This document shows positions 37,116 to 45,784 of a DNA stretch of 64,000 nt, piece after piece. Source of the DNA: Solirubrobacter sp963736505. GTDB taxonomy: Bacteria; Actinomycetota; Thermoleophilia; Solirubrobacterales; Solirubrobacteraceae. How positions within the stretch are numbered: the first letter of the stretch is position 1; each line of letters begins with the position of its first letter. The notes beneath the pieces are model-generated. The model did not search any database and was not told the DNA's origin. It saw only the letters and a list, made by a program, of their open reading frames with translations. The stretch covers positions 1,550,001-1,614,000 of the forward strand of contig CAVTOZ010000003.1 in assembly GCA_963736505.1 (NCBI GenBank). The letters are read 5' to 3'. The position numbers and the translations under genes are program-made.

Positions 37116-37163
37116 GCGGCCTCACAGGACGCTTTCGTCACCCACCCCCCTGAGCCCGCGCGC

Positions 37164-37248
37164 CGCGAACGTCAACTGCGCGGTGAGGAGGCGGGTTCGA
37201 CCGCCTCGCGGGTTCGATCGCTCGCCTCGGAGGGGGTGACCTACGTTT
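37164..37248 (+). repeat. 85-bp tandem repeat, copy 2
   Basis: Second copy of the preceding repeat, 84 of 85 bases identical, with its internal stem at 37188-37207. The 48 nt between copies (37116-37163) are not repeated. The near identity suggests recent duplication or gene conversion. Confidence 0.85.
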
Positions 37249-37358
37249 CTCAAGTATGTCTTGAGGTTGTGGGGCACCCCCCGAGCTCCGCGCTCGGTGA
37301 TGGTCGTTCGTGATCGGCGCGGGCACTCGGCCGGCCTCGACTCCAAACGGACCCTTCC

Positions 37359-37373
37359 CCTTACCGCGCAGTT
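37359..37373 (-). repeat. Inverted partial copy (15 bp) of the repeat end
   Basis: CCTTACCGCGCAGTT is the exact reverse complement of 37041-37055 in copy 1. It directly abuts the stop codon of the helicase gene, so repeat ends of opposite orientation bound the intergenic region. Confidence 0.6.
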
Positions 37374-40300
37374 CAGGTCCCGGCGAGCGCTGCACGGATG
37401 CGCTTGCTCGACACGCCGCCGCGGACGCCGAGCCCCTGGGCGAAGTGGCTGACGCGGAGCTCTTCGAGCATCCATGGGACTTCGCGCACCCCGTCCGGGA
37501 TCGGGCGGTCGCGTGGCCAGTCCTGCAGGCGCAGCCGGTACGCGCGCTCGAGCTCGTGGACGGCCTTCATGCGGTCGCGGTCGGCGGCCGGGGCGGCCGG
37601 GAGCCGCTCGAGCCGCAGCGCGGCGGCTCGGACGTAGCGCTCGACGTCCTCCAGCCGTCCGACCCCCGTCGCGCTGACGAACCCCGGGCGGACGAGCCGG
37701 GCGACCTGGGCGAGCACGTCGGCGCGGGATTCCTGCAGCGGGATCGCGGTGATCGCGTCGGCGCGGCGGCGGACGTCGCGCTCGGCGTCGAGGATCCGGA
37801 CGACGGCGCCGAAGACCCGCGCCGTCTCCGCGCCGAGCTTGCCCGCGACGTGCGCGCGCAACGCGGCGAACCCCGCCTCGTCCCACGCGGGGCCGCCCGC
37901 CTCCGCGACCAGCGCGTCGACCGCGGCGCCCACGCAGTCGTCGAAGATCGCCTGCACGCCGCCCAGCGGCGCGCCGTACAGCGCGAGCTTGGCGTCGCTC
38001 GACAACGCCGACGCCACGGCCGGGATCGGGGACGGGATCGTCAACAGCAGCAACCGCCGCGTCCCCGCCGCCATCGCGAGCCGCTGCGCGCCCGGCGACT
38101 CGAGGATCCGCACCGCGACCGTCGAGCCCTCGTCGACCAGCGCCGGGTACGCGCGCACCGCGTCGCCGGTCTCCGGCAGCGTGACCGACCGCGGCAGCGC
38201 GCCGATCGTCCACGCCGTCAGCCCGCTGCGCTCGAGCCCTCGCGTGGAGCTCGTCAGCGCCTCGCGCAGGCGCGGCGTGAGCCGCGCCTTCAGAGCGGCC
38301 AGATCGTGGCCCGCGGCGAGCTCGGTGCCGTCGGCGTCCTCGACCGCGAAGCGCATGCGCAGATGCGCCGGAAGCCGCGCGAGATCGAAGTCCGACGGCG
38401 CGGCGCCCACCGCGGTCGCGACCGCGTCCAGCAGCCGCCCGCGCCGCGGGCGCAGCCCCGCGACGACCTGGGCCGCGGTCTCGGGCACCGGCACGAGCCG
38501 ACGGCGGATGTCCTTGGGCAGCGAGCGGATCAGCGTCGTCACCAGCTCGAGCCGGAACGCGGGCACGAGCCAGTCGAAGCCCTCCGGTCGCAACGAGGGC
38601 AACACACGCAGAGGCACGTGCACCGTCACGCCGTCGTGCGACGAGCCGGGCTCGAAGTGGTACGTCAGCGGCAGCTCGAGCGAGCCCTGCTTCCACATCA
38701 CCGGCCGCCCGGACAGCGCCTCCTCGGCGTCGCCGCGCACGAGTAGCTCGGGCGTGAAGTCGAGCAGCTCGGGCTGCGAGCGGCGCGCGTCCTTCCACCA
38801 GCGGTCGAAGTGCGAGCCGGAGACCACCGTCTCCGGGATCCGCGCCGCGTAGAAGTCGTACAGGACCTGGTCGTCGACCAGGATGTCGCGCCGGCGCGCG
38901 CGGTGCTCGAGCGCCTCGACCTCCTCCAGCAGCTCGCGATTGGCCGAGAAGAAGCGATGGCGCGTGTCCCAGTCGCCCTCCACCAGCCCGCGCCGGATGA
39001 ACACGTCGCGCGAGACCGCCGCGTCGATCCCGCCGTACGCGACCGTCCGGCCCGCCACGATCGGGAGCCCGAACAGCGTCACGCGCTCGGTCGCCACGAC
39101 GGCGGCGCGCTTGCGGTCCCAGCGCGGCTCCTCGTAGGTGCGCTTGACGAGGTGACCGGCCAGCGGCTCGACCCAGCGCGGGTCGATCTTCGCCGCGGTG
39201 CGCCCCCACAGGCGCGACGTCTCGACCAGCTCGGCGACCATCGTCCAGCTCGGCTGGCGCTTGGCCAGCGCCGACCCGGGGAAGATCGCGAAGCGCCCGC
39301 CGCGCGCGCCGACGTACTCCCGCCGCGCGGCGTCGCGCAGCCCGATGTGCGACAGCAGCCCGCTCAGCAGGGCGCGGTGGATCGTCTCCGGCTCCGCCGG
39401 CTCGTGGTTGAGCTTGATCCCGACCTGCTTGGCCGCCTGGCGCAGCTGGCCGACGAGGTCCTGCCACTCGCGCATGCGCAGGTGGTGGATGTACTCCCCC
39501 TTGAGCCGCTTGCGGTACTGGTTGCTCGACAACTCGCCCTGCAGCTCGCGCGAGTAGCGGTACAGGTTCATCAGCCCGATGAAGTCCGAGTCGGGGTCGG
39601 CGAAGCGCGCGTGCGACTGGTCGGCCTGCGCCTGGTGCTCGGCGGGCCGCTCGCGCGGGTCCTGGATCGAGAGCCCCGCGGCGATCACGATCACCTCGCC
39701 GGCGCAGTCGAGCTCGCCGGCCTCGAGCACCATGCGGCCGAACCGCGGATCGACCGGCAGCTGCGCCAGCCGGCGCCCCAGCGGCGTGAGCTTGGCGGCG
39801 CCGTCAAGAGCGCCGAGCTCCTGCAGCAGCGCGATCCCGTCGCGGATCTGGCGCGCGTCGGGCGGATCCAGGAACGGGAAGCGCTCGATGTCGCCGAGCC
39901 CGAGCGCCGCCATCTGCAGGATCACGCTCGCGAGCGTGGTGCGCAGGATCTCCGGGTCGGTGAAGCGCGGGCGCTCGGCGAAGTCCTCCTCGGAGTACAG
40001 GCGGATGCAGATGCCGTCCGAGAGCCGCCCGCAGCGGCCCTTGCGCTGGTCGGCCGAGGCCTGCGAGATCGGCTCGATCGGCAGCCGCTGCACCTTCAGG
40101 CGCGCGCTGTAGCGCGAGATCCGCGCGGTCCCCGGATCGACCACGTAGCGGATGCCGGGAACCGTCAGAGACGTCTCGGCGACGTTGGTGGCGAGCACGA
40201 CGCGGCGCTCGGAGTGGCGCTGGAACACGCGCTGCTGCTCGCCCGACGCCAGCCGCGCGTACAGCGGCAGCAGCTCCACGCCGGGCCGCAGCCGGCCGCG

Positions 40301-41179
40301 CAGGACGTCGGCGGTGTCGCGGATCTCGCGCTCGCCCGAGAGGAACACGAGCACGTCGCCGGGTGGGTGGGGCGCTTTCATCAGCTCGTCGACGGCGGCG
40401 GCGATCAGGTCGGCCTGGTCGTCGTCGTCGGACACGTCCTCGCGGTAGCGGACCTCGACCGGGTACGTGCGCCCGGACACCTCGACCACCGGCGCGCCGT
40501 CGAAGTAGTCGCTGAAGCGCTGCGGGTCGATCGTCGCCGACGTGACGATCAGCTTCAGCTCGGGCCGCTGGGGGAGGATCCGCTTGATGCAGCCGAGCAG
40601 GAAGTCGATGTTCAGGCTGCGCTCGTGCGCCTCGTCGACGATGATCGTGTCGTAGCGCTGCAGCAGCCGGTCGCGCTGGATCTCGGCCAGCAGCAGGCCG
40701 TCGGTCATCAGCCGCACGAGCGTGTTCTCCGACGAGCGGTCGTTGAACCGCACCGCGTAGCCGACCGCCTCGCCCAGCTCCACGTTCAGCTCCTCGGCGA
40801 TCCGCTCCGCGACCGTGCGCGCGGCCAGCCGCCGCGGCTGCGTGTGCGCGATCCCGCCCCGCACGCCGCGGCCCAGCTCGAGCGCGATCTTCGGCAGCTG
40901 CGTCGTCTTGCCCGACCCGGTCTCGCCGGCGACGACGACGACCTGGTGGTCGCGGATCGCCGCCAGGATCTCGTCCTTGCGCTCGCTGACGGGCAGCTGG
41001 GGCGGGTACGTGATCGCGGGAACGGCGGCGCGGCGGCGGGCCACGCGCTCCTCGGCGCGCGCCAGCTCGGCCTCCAGCCGGGCGGGGTCCCCGTGCAGCC
41101 GGCGCCGGAGCCGCTGCTCGTCGCGCAGCGTGACCTCCGCGAGGCGGGCCCGAAGCTGGGGATCCCGCGTCGCAGACAT
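37373..41179 (-). CDS. hrpA: ATP-dependent RNA helicase HrpA (DEAH box)
   Basis: A 1268-aa DEAH-box helicase of full HrpA length. Walker A is AGETGSGKTTQLP (about 85-97), motif II IVDEAHERSLN, motif III VTSATID, motif VI QRKGRCGRLSDG. The HA2 and OB regions follow (MAALGLGDIERFPFLDPPDA), then a DUF3418 C-terminal half (RDVFIRRGLVEGDWDTRHRF, FDRWWKDARR). Acts in RNA remodelling, e.g. mRNA processing or ribosome rescue. Start at MSATRDP (41179) is chosen because AGGGGAG precedes it and the divergent -10 box lies upstream; an in-frame ATG at 41203 would begin upstream of the likely transcription start. The stop touches the inverted repeat end. Confidence 0.94.
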   Translation of the reverse strand: MSATRDPQLRARLAEVTLRDEQRLRRRLHGDPARLEAELARAEERVARRRAAVPAITYPPQLPVSERKDEILAAIRDHQVVVVAGETGSGKTTQLPKIALELGRGVRGGIAHTQPRRLAARTVAERIAEELNVELGEAVGYAVRFNDRSSENTLVRLMTDGLLLAEIQRDRLLQRYDTIIVDEAHERSLNIDFLLGCIKRILPQRPELKLIVTSATIDPQRFSDYFDGAPVVEVSGRTYPVEVRYREDVSDDDDQADLIAAAVDELMKAPHPPGDVLVFLSGEREIRDTADVLRGRLRPGVELLPLYARLASGEQQRVFQRHSERRVVLATNVAETSLTVPGIRYVVDPGTARISRYSARLKVQRLPIEPISQASADQRKGRCGRLSDGICIRLYSEEDFAERPRFTDPEILRTTLASVILQMAALGLGDIERFPFLDPPDARQIRDGIALLQELGALDGAAKLTPLGRRLAQLPVDPRFGRMVLEAGELDCAGEVIVIAAGLSIQDPRERPAEHQAQADQSHARFADPDSDFIGLMNLYRYSRELQGELSSNQYRKRLKGEYIHHLRMREWQDLVGQLRQAAKQVGIKLNHEPAEPETIHRALLSGLLSHIGLRDAARREYVGARGGRFAIFPGSALAKRQPSWTMVAELVETSRLWGRTAAKIDPRWVEPLAGHLVKRTYEEPRWDRKRAAVVATERVTLFGLPIVAGRTVAYGGIDAAVSRDVFIRRGLVEGDWDTRHRFFSANRELLEEVEALEHRARRRDILVDDQVLYDFYAARIPETVVSGSHFDRWWKDARRSQPELLDFTPELLVRGDAEEALSGRPVMWKQGSLELPLTYHFEPGSSHDGVTVHVPLRVLPSLRPEGFDWLVPAFRLELVTTLIRSLPKDIRRRLVPVPETAAQVVAGLRPRRGRLLDAVATAVGAAPSDFDLARLPAHLRMRFAVEDADGTELAAGHDLAALKARLTPRLREALTSSTRGLERSGLTAWTIGALPRSVTLPETGDAVRAYPALVDEGSTVAVRILESPGAQRLAMAAGTRRLLLLTIPSPIPAVASALSSDAKLALYGAPLGGVQAIFDDCVGAAVDALVAEAGGPAWDEAGFAALRAHVAGKLGAETARVFGAVVRILDAERDVRRRADAITAIPLQESRADVLAQVARLVRPGFVSATGVGRLEDVERYVRAAALRLERLPAAPAADRDRMKAVHELERAYRLRLQDWPRDRPIPDGVREVPWMLEELRVSHFAQGLGVRGGVSSKRIRAALAGT

Positions 41180-41191
41180 CTCCCCTGAGAG

Positions 41192-41198
41192 GATAATC
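41192..41198. promoter_or_regulatory. Shared -10 island GGATAATCGG between hrpA and LuxR genes
   Basis: GATAAT (41192-41197) is a strong -10 for the plus-strand LuxR gene, 8 nt before its GTG, predicting a leaderless mRNA. The overlapping ATAATC reads GATTAT on the minus strand, placing a start 7 nt before the hrpA ATG. The two promoters would be mutually exclusive. Confidence 0.5.
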
Positions 41199-41205
41199 GG
41201 CATCC

Positions 41206-43542
41206 GTGGGCTGCCCGGTGCTGGTCGAGCGCGAGGACGAGCTGCGCGCCCTGGCGGCGGCCGCGGAGGCCGCCGCGGGAGGGGCGCGCTGCGTGGTCGT
41301 CACCGGCGAGGCCGGGAGCGGCAAGTCGCGCCTGGCACGCGAGTTCGCCGCGTCGCTCGCCGAACGCTGGACGATCCGGTCCGAGCGCGCCGGCGCGGCG
41401 CTGCCGCCGGTCGGCGACGCGCGCCCGCTCGCGCTCGTGCTCGACGAGGCCGAGCGGCTCGATCCCGCCGCGCTCGCCGCGCTCGGCGCCGCCCTCGACC
41501 GGCTCGGCCAGGTGCTGATCGTGCTCGCCTACCGGCTCCCCGCGGCCGAGCCGGAGCGCCGCGCGCTCGCCGCGCTCGCCCGCGACGCGCGCGTGGACGA
41601 GCTGCGCCTGGCGCCGCTCTCGCCCGCCGGGCTCGACGCGATGGCCGCCGCGATGGGCCGCTACGCGCCCGACGACCTCTACCGCCGCACCGGCGGCAAC
41701 CCGTTCTGGGCCGAGGAGATGCTCGCCGCGGACGAGCGCCTCCCGTGGACGCTCGTCGAGGCGATCGGGCTCCGCGTCGACGCGCTCCAGCCCGACGCCG
41801 CGGAGCTCGCGACCGCGCTGGCGGTCGCCGAGGAGCCGCTGCCGCCCGCCGCGCTCGCGCGGCTCGCCGCGGGCGTCGACGCCGCGTGGCGGGCGCTCTC
41901 GGACGCCGGGCTCGCCGGCGCCGGAGGGCTCCGCCACGCGCTCATCGCCGAGGCCGTCCGCTCGCGCCTCGGCCCGGCCGAGCTGACCGCGTGGCACGCG
42001 CGCCTCGCCGCCGCGCTGGAGCCGGAGGAGGTCGAGCGCGACCGGGTCGCGCGGCACTGGGCGGCGGCGGGAGAGACCGGGCGCGCCGCGGCGATCGCGC
42101 GGCCGGCCGCCGCCGCGCTGCAGGCGCAGGGCGCCACCCGGCGGGCGTTCGAGTGCTTCCGCATCGCGCTCCGGGCCGCGCCCGGCGACGCCGATCTCCA
42201 CGCCGACGCCGCGCGCGCCGCCGCGCGGCTGGGCGAGTACGCCGCGATGCGCGAGTGGCTCGCGGCGGCCGAGCGCCTCTACCCGCCCGACCGCGCCGCG
42301 CGGCTGCTGCTCGACCCGGCGTTCGACTACCTGCCCGTGCGCCGCTCGACGGCCGCGCGCGACGAGCCCGTCGAGCGGCTGCTCGTGGCCGCGCAGGCGA
42401 CCGGCGAGCGCGAGCCGCTCGAGCGCGCCGTCGAGACGGCCCGCGCGCGCGAGGATCCGATGGCGCTCGCGCGCGCCGCGCGTCTCGTCGGGACCGTGCT
42501 CGGCGACTTCGAGCGCGCCGCGGCGCTGCTCGAAGAGGCGCTGAGCGGGCCCGGGCTCTCAGCCGGCCACGAGACCCGGATCCGCACGATCCGCGCGACG
42601 CAGCGCTACGCCCAGGGGTATCCGCTGGAGGCGATCGACCAGCTGCGGGCGGCGGTGGCGGTCAGCCGGCTGGACACCGACGACGTGCTCGTCACGGGGC
42701 AGCTCGCCCTCGGCGACGCACTGCTGCAGTGCGGCTGGATCGACGAGGGCGCCGGCACGATGCTCGGCGTGCTGGCGGCGCTGCCCGCCGCGAGCACGCT
42801 GGCCGTCGTGGTCGAGGGCTACCGGCGCTTCGAGCGCGGCGACGAGGAAGCGCTCGCGGACGTGGCGCGGGCCAGCGACGAGCTGCTCGCGTCCTACGAC
42901 TTCGACCCGCTCGGGCTCGCGGTGACCGCGTCGCACACGCTCGTCGGGCGCGCCGTCGCCGAGATCCACGCGGGCCGCGCCCGCGCCGCGCTGGCGACCG
43001 TCCGGCGGATCGACGGGCTCGCTCCGGCGCCCTACGGCGAGGCGGCGGCGGATCTCGCGTACGTGCTCGCCCGCGCGGGCGAGCACGCCGAGGCGGCGCG
43101 CCGGATCGGCGACCTGACGCGCGTCGCCTCCGGGCCGGCCGTGCTCGGCGCCCAGGCCGCCGTCAGGGCGTTCGCCGCTCCGGCCGAGCACCGCTTCCGC
43201 GCCGCCGCTGAGCTGCTCGAGCACGCGCCGCGCGCGGTGATCGCGGCCGAGCTGTGGTGCGACGCCGGCGGCACCGGGCTCGAGCGCGCGCGCCGCCTGT
43301 GCGACGAGCACGGGCTCACGCGCGTCGCGCGCCGCATCGCCGCGCCGGCGGCGCGGCTGACCGAGCTCACCCGGCGCGAGCGCGAGGTCGTCCTGCTTGC
43401 CGCCGAGGGACTGAGCAACCGCGCGATCGGCGCCCGGCTGCACCTGGCGGAGGGCACCGTGCGCAACTACCTCTCGACCGCCTGCGGCAAGCTCGGCGTG
43501 TCGCGCCGGTCCGAGCTCGGACGCCGCGTGCCCTCCGCCTGA
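41206..43542 (+). CDS. LuxR-family regulator with AAA domain (LAL type)
   Basis: A 778-aa regulator. N-terminal AAA ATPase with Walker A GEAGSGKS (34-41) and Walker B LALVLDEAERLD; the sensor region includes RTGGNPFWAEEML. The long middle is Ala-rich helical/TPR-like. The C-terminal 65 residues are a LuxR helix-turn-helix: LTRREREVVLLAAEGLSNRA, LHLAEGTVRNYLSTACGKLG. LAL proteins activate target operons in response to small molecules (as MalT does with maltotriose). It is short for the family (commonly 850-950 aa) and the ATPase module is compact. Overlaps by 76 nt the convergent AMP-dependent ligase gene. Target unknown. Confidence 0.9.
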   Translation: MGCPVLVEREDELRALAAAAEAAAGGARCVVVTGEAGSGKSRLAREFAASLAERWTIRSERAGAALPPVGDARPLALVLDEAERLDPAALAALGAALDRLGQVLIVLAYRLPAAEPERRALAALARDARVDELRLAPLSPAGLDAMAAAMGRYAPDDLYRRTGGNPFWAEEMLAADERLPWTLVEAIGLRVDALQPDAAELATALAVAEEPLPPAALARLAAGVDAAWRALSDAGLAGAGGLRHALIAEAVRSRLGPAELTAWHARLAAALEPEEVERDRVARHWAAAGETGRAAAIARPAAAALQAQGATRRAFECFRIALRAAPGDADLHADAARAAARLGEYAAMREWLAAAERLYPPDRAARLLLDPAFDYLPVRRSTAARDEPVERLLVAAQATGEREPLERAVETARAREDPMALARAARLVGTVLGDFERAAALLEEALSGPGLSAGHETRIRTIRATQRYAQGYPLEAIDQLRAAVAVSRLDTDDVLVTGQLALGDALLQCGWIDEGAGTMLGVLAALPAASTLAVVVEGYRRFERGDEEALADVARASDELLASYDFDPLGLAVTASHTLVGRAVAEIHAGRARAALATVRRIDGLAPAPYGEAAADLAYVLARAGEHAEAARRIGDLTRVASGPAVLGAQAAVRAFAAPAEHRFRAAAELLEHAPRAVIAAELWCDAGGTGLERARRLCDEHGLTRVARRIAAPAARLTELTRREREVVLLAAEGLSNRAIGARLHLAEGTVRNYLSTACGKLGVSRRSELGRRVPSA

Positions 43543-44978
43543 GCCCGCTCGCGTGCGATCAGCTCGCGCCGCAGGATCTTGCCGGCGGGGCTGCGTGGCA
43601 CCGCGTCGAGCACGATCACGTCGCGCACCTGCTTCCACGGGGCCAGCCGGCCGTGCAGCCAGGCCCGCAGCTCCGCCGGTGCGACGGCGGAGCGCAGCGC
43701 GACGTAGGCGACGGGCACCTCGCCGAGCTCGGCGTCGGGCCGGCCGACGACCGCCGCGTCCGCCATCGCCGGGTGCAGCCTGAGCTCGCGCTCCACCTCG
43801 GCCGGCGCCACGCTCGCGCCGCCGACCTTGATCAGCTCCTTCAGGCGATCGACGATGAAGAGGTTGCCGGCCGCGTCGATCCGGACGAGGTCGCCGGTGC
43901 GCAGCCAGCCGTCGACGGGCGGCTCGCCGAGGTAGCCGCGCATCACCTGCGGCCCGCGCAGCCACAGCTCGCCCGGCTCGTCCGGGCCCATGCGCGCCCC
44001 GGACGCGGGATCGACGACGATCGCCTCGTGGCCGGCGGCGAGGATCCCGACCGACCCGCGCACGGGCGGGTCGGCGGCCGGCCCGTAGCACCAGGCCTCG
44101 GTCGAGCCGAGGTAGTCCGCGACGCGGCAGCCCAGCCGCTCCTGCGCCTCCTGCTGGAGCTCGGCGGGGCACGGCGCCGCGCTGGCGATCAGCAGCCGCA
44201 GTGCGGAGAGGTCGTAGCGATCGACGAGCGGATGGCGGGCGAGCGCGGCGACCAGCGGCGGCGTGACGGGCGCCACCGTGACGCGGTGCTCGGCGAGCAT
44301 GCGCAGGAACGCCTCGATGTCGGGTCCCGGGTCCAAGCCCACGACGCAGGCGCCGCCGCGCAGCGCGTGACTGAGCACGGCGCAGCCGAACAGATGCGTG
44401 AACGGGACCGTCAGGCCGACGACGTCGCCCGCGGCGATGCGCGCCGACGGCGTGCGGGCGAAGCCCTGCAGGAACGCGGTCATGCCCGCGTGCGTATGGG
44501 CGGCGACCTTCGGCAGCCCGGTCGTGCCGCTGGAGGAGAACAGCAGGGCGACGTCGTCCGGATCGCGCGCGGGCGCGGCGCCGCCGTCGCCCGCGAGCAG
44601 CTCGCGCACGCACGCGCCGGGGTCGATGACCACCAGCCGCGGGTGCGTCAGCGCGTGCTGGCGCTCGCGCTCGCCCGGCGTCAGCTGCGGGTTCGAGAGC
44701 GAGACCGTGCAGCCGGCCGCCAGCGCGCCGTAGAGCAGGACCGCGAAGTCGGGCGTGTTGCCGGCGGACAGCGCGACGACGTCGCCGCGCCCGAGACCGC
44801 GCCCGGCCAGGCCGGCGGCCGCCCGTGCGGCGCCGTCGGAGAGCTGCCCGAATGTCAGCGTGCGGCCGCTGCGCGCGTCGACCAGGGCCGGGTCGAGCGG
44901 GTCGCCGCCGGCGAGCACCTCCTGGTCGGCGAACGCCGGCAGCGGCGGGACCGGAGGGAGCGGGCTGCGCCAGAGCAT
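43467..44978 (-). CDS. AMP-dependent acyl-CoA synthetase/ligase (4-coumarate-CoA ligase-like)
   Basis: A 503-aa ANL-superfamily enzyme. The P-loop is LLFSSSGTTGLPKVAAHTH, the A5 motif YLGSTEAW, A7/A8 GELWLRGPQVMRGYLG with WLRTGDLVRID and RLKELIKVGG, and the A10 Lys lies in PRSPAGKILRREL. It activates a carboxylic acid as acyl-AMP and transfers it to CoA; the acid is not resolvable (4CL/CHC-ligase-like pattern). The C-terminal tail (QAEGTRRPSSDRR) is read antisense over the end of the LuxR gene. It is divergent from the response regulator across 90 nt. Confidence 0.88.
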   Translation of the reverse strand: MLWRSPLPPVPPLPAFADQEVLAGGDPLDPALVDARSGRTLTFGQLSDGAARAAAGLAGRGLGRGDVVALSAGNTPDFAVLLYGALAAGCTVSLSNPQLTPGERERQHALTHPRLVVIDPGACVRELLAGDGGAAPARDPDDVALLFSSSGTTGLPKVAAHTHAGMTAFLQGFARTPSARIAAGDVVGLTVPFTHLFGCAVLSHALRGGACVVGLDPGPDIEAFLRMLAEHRVTVAPVTPPLVAALARHPLVDRYDLSALRLLIASAAPCPAELQQEAQERLGCRVADYLGSTEAWCYGPAADPPVRGSVGILAAGHEAIVVDPASGARMGPDEPGELWLRGPQVMRGYLGEPPVDGWLRTGDLVRIDAAGNLFIVDRLKELIKVGGASVAPAEVERELRLHPAMADAAVVGRPDAELGEVPVAYVALRSAVAPAELRAWLHGRLAPWKQVRDVIVLDAVPRSPAGKILRRELIARERAQAEGTRRPSSDRRDTPSLPQAVER

Positions 44979-45013
44979 GGCCCGACGCTACGCCGGGCCG
45001 GCGCGTCGCGGTA

Positions 45014-45027
45014 GTGACGAACGTCAC
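45014..45027. promoter_or_regulatory. Inverted repeat GTGACG-AA-CGTCAC in a divergent promoter
   Basis: A perfect palindrome with 6-bp arms and a 2-nt centre between the ligase and response-regulator genes. It is a candidate operator of either gene; the binding protein is unknown. Confidence 0.45.
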
Positions 45028-45056
45028 GTGCCGGCACCGAGGCGGCCGCGCCCCAC

Positions 45057-45062
45057 TAGTGT
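45057..45062 (+). promoter_or_regulatory. -10 box (TAGTGT) of the response-regulator gene
   Basis: TAGTGT ends 6 nt before the GTG start at 45069, so the predicted transcript begins at the start codon. Confidence 0.4.
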
Positions 45063-45068
45063 TGGCAC

Positions 45069-45734
45069 GTGGGCGCCCGTGTGCTGATCGCCGAGGACGA
45101 GCCGGTCGCGGCCGCGCTGGTCGTGTCGGCGCTCGAGGCGGAGGGGTTCGACGTCGTGCTGGCCGAGGACGGCGTCGCCGCGCTGCGGCTGGCGGTCACG
45201 GGCGGGTTCGACCTCGTCGCGCTCGACTGGATGCTGCCGGGGATGACGGGGCTCGACGTCTGCCGCGCGCTGCGCGAGCAGTCCGACGTCCCGATCCTGA
45301 TGCTGACGGGGCGCACCGACGAGTCCGACGTCGTGCGCGCGCTCGAGCTGGGCGCCGACGACTACGTGACCAAGCCGTACTCGATCGCGATCCTCGTCAC
45401 GCGCGTGCGCGCGCTGCTGCGCCGCCGCGCGCTCGCGACGCGCACGATCGGCGCCGTCACGCTCGACCTCGCGCGCCACGAGGTCGTCGTCGAAGGCCGC
45501 GCGGTCGAGCTCACGCGCGCCGAGTTCAACCTGCTCGCGCTGCTCTCCAGCCGTCCCGGCGAGACGTTCTCACGCGAGCGCATCACGCAGCACCTGTGGC
45601 GGAGCGAGACCGCCCTGCCGACACGCTCGTGCGACTTCCACGTGCGCAACCTGCGGCGCAAGATCGAGCGCGACCCGGCCCGGCCGGAGCGGCTGCAGAC
45701 GGTCCGCGGCGCCGGCTACCGCCTCGCCGTGTAA
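45069..45734 (+). CDS. OmpR/PhoB-family response regulator (orphan)
   Basis: A 221-aa two-domain response regulator. Receiver: acidic pocket AEDEP (residues 8-12), phospho-acceptor Asp53 in ALDWMLPG, Thr in LMLTGR and Lys in DDYVTKPYS. DNA-binding winged helix from about 125: LDLARHEVVVEGRAVELTRA, FNLLALLSSRPGE, and TVRGAGYRLAV. No histidine kinase adjoins; the next gene, 50 nt on, is a membrane GGDEF-EAL protein, so the regulator may control or be coupled to c-di-GMP signalling. GTG at 45069 lacks a Shine-Dalgarno and fits a leaderless transcript. Confidence 0.92.
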   Translation: MGARVLIAEDEPVAAALVVSALEAEGFDVVLAEDGVAALRLAVTGGFDLVALDWMLPGMTGLDVCRALREQSDVPILMLTGRTDESDVVRALELGADDYVTKPYSIAILVTRVRALLRRRALATRTIGAVTLDLARHEVVVEGRAVELTRAEFNLLALLSSRPGETFSRERITQHLWRSETALPTRSCDFHVRNLRRKIERDPARPERLQTVRGAGYRLAV

Positions 45735-45784
45735 GCGAACCCTCGCTATCGAGCACGGCGCCGCCCGCCGATGCTGCGCTCGAA

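Noticed and set aside
37031..37248. tRNA-like elements (GGTTCGA loops) or an att site in the tandem repeat
   Set aside because: The GGTTCGA strings recall a T-arm, but no acceptor, D or anticodon stems can be folded, and no integrase or element boundary is near.
37031..37248. CRISPR array
   Set aside because: Only two repeat units, an 85-nt unit with one 48-nt spacer, and no cas genes.
33958..43542. A secondary-metabolite cluster around the SARP and LuxR-LAL regulators
   Set aside because: No polyketide synthase, NRPS, terpene or RiPP genes are adjacent; both are isolated regulators.
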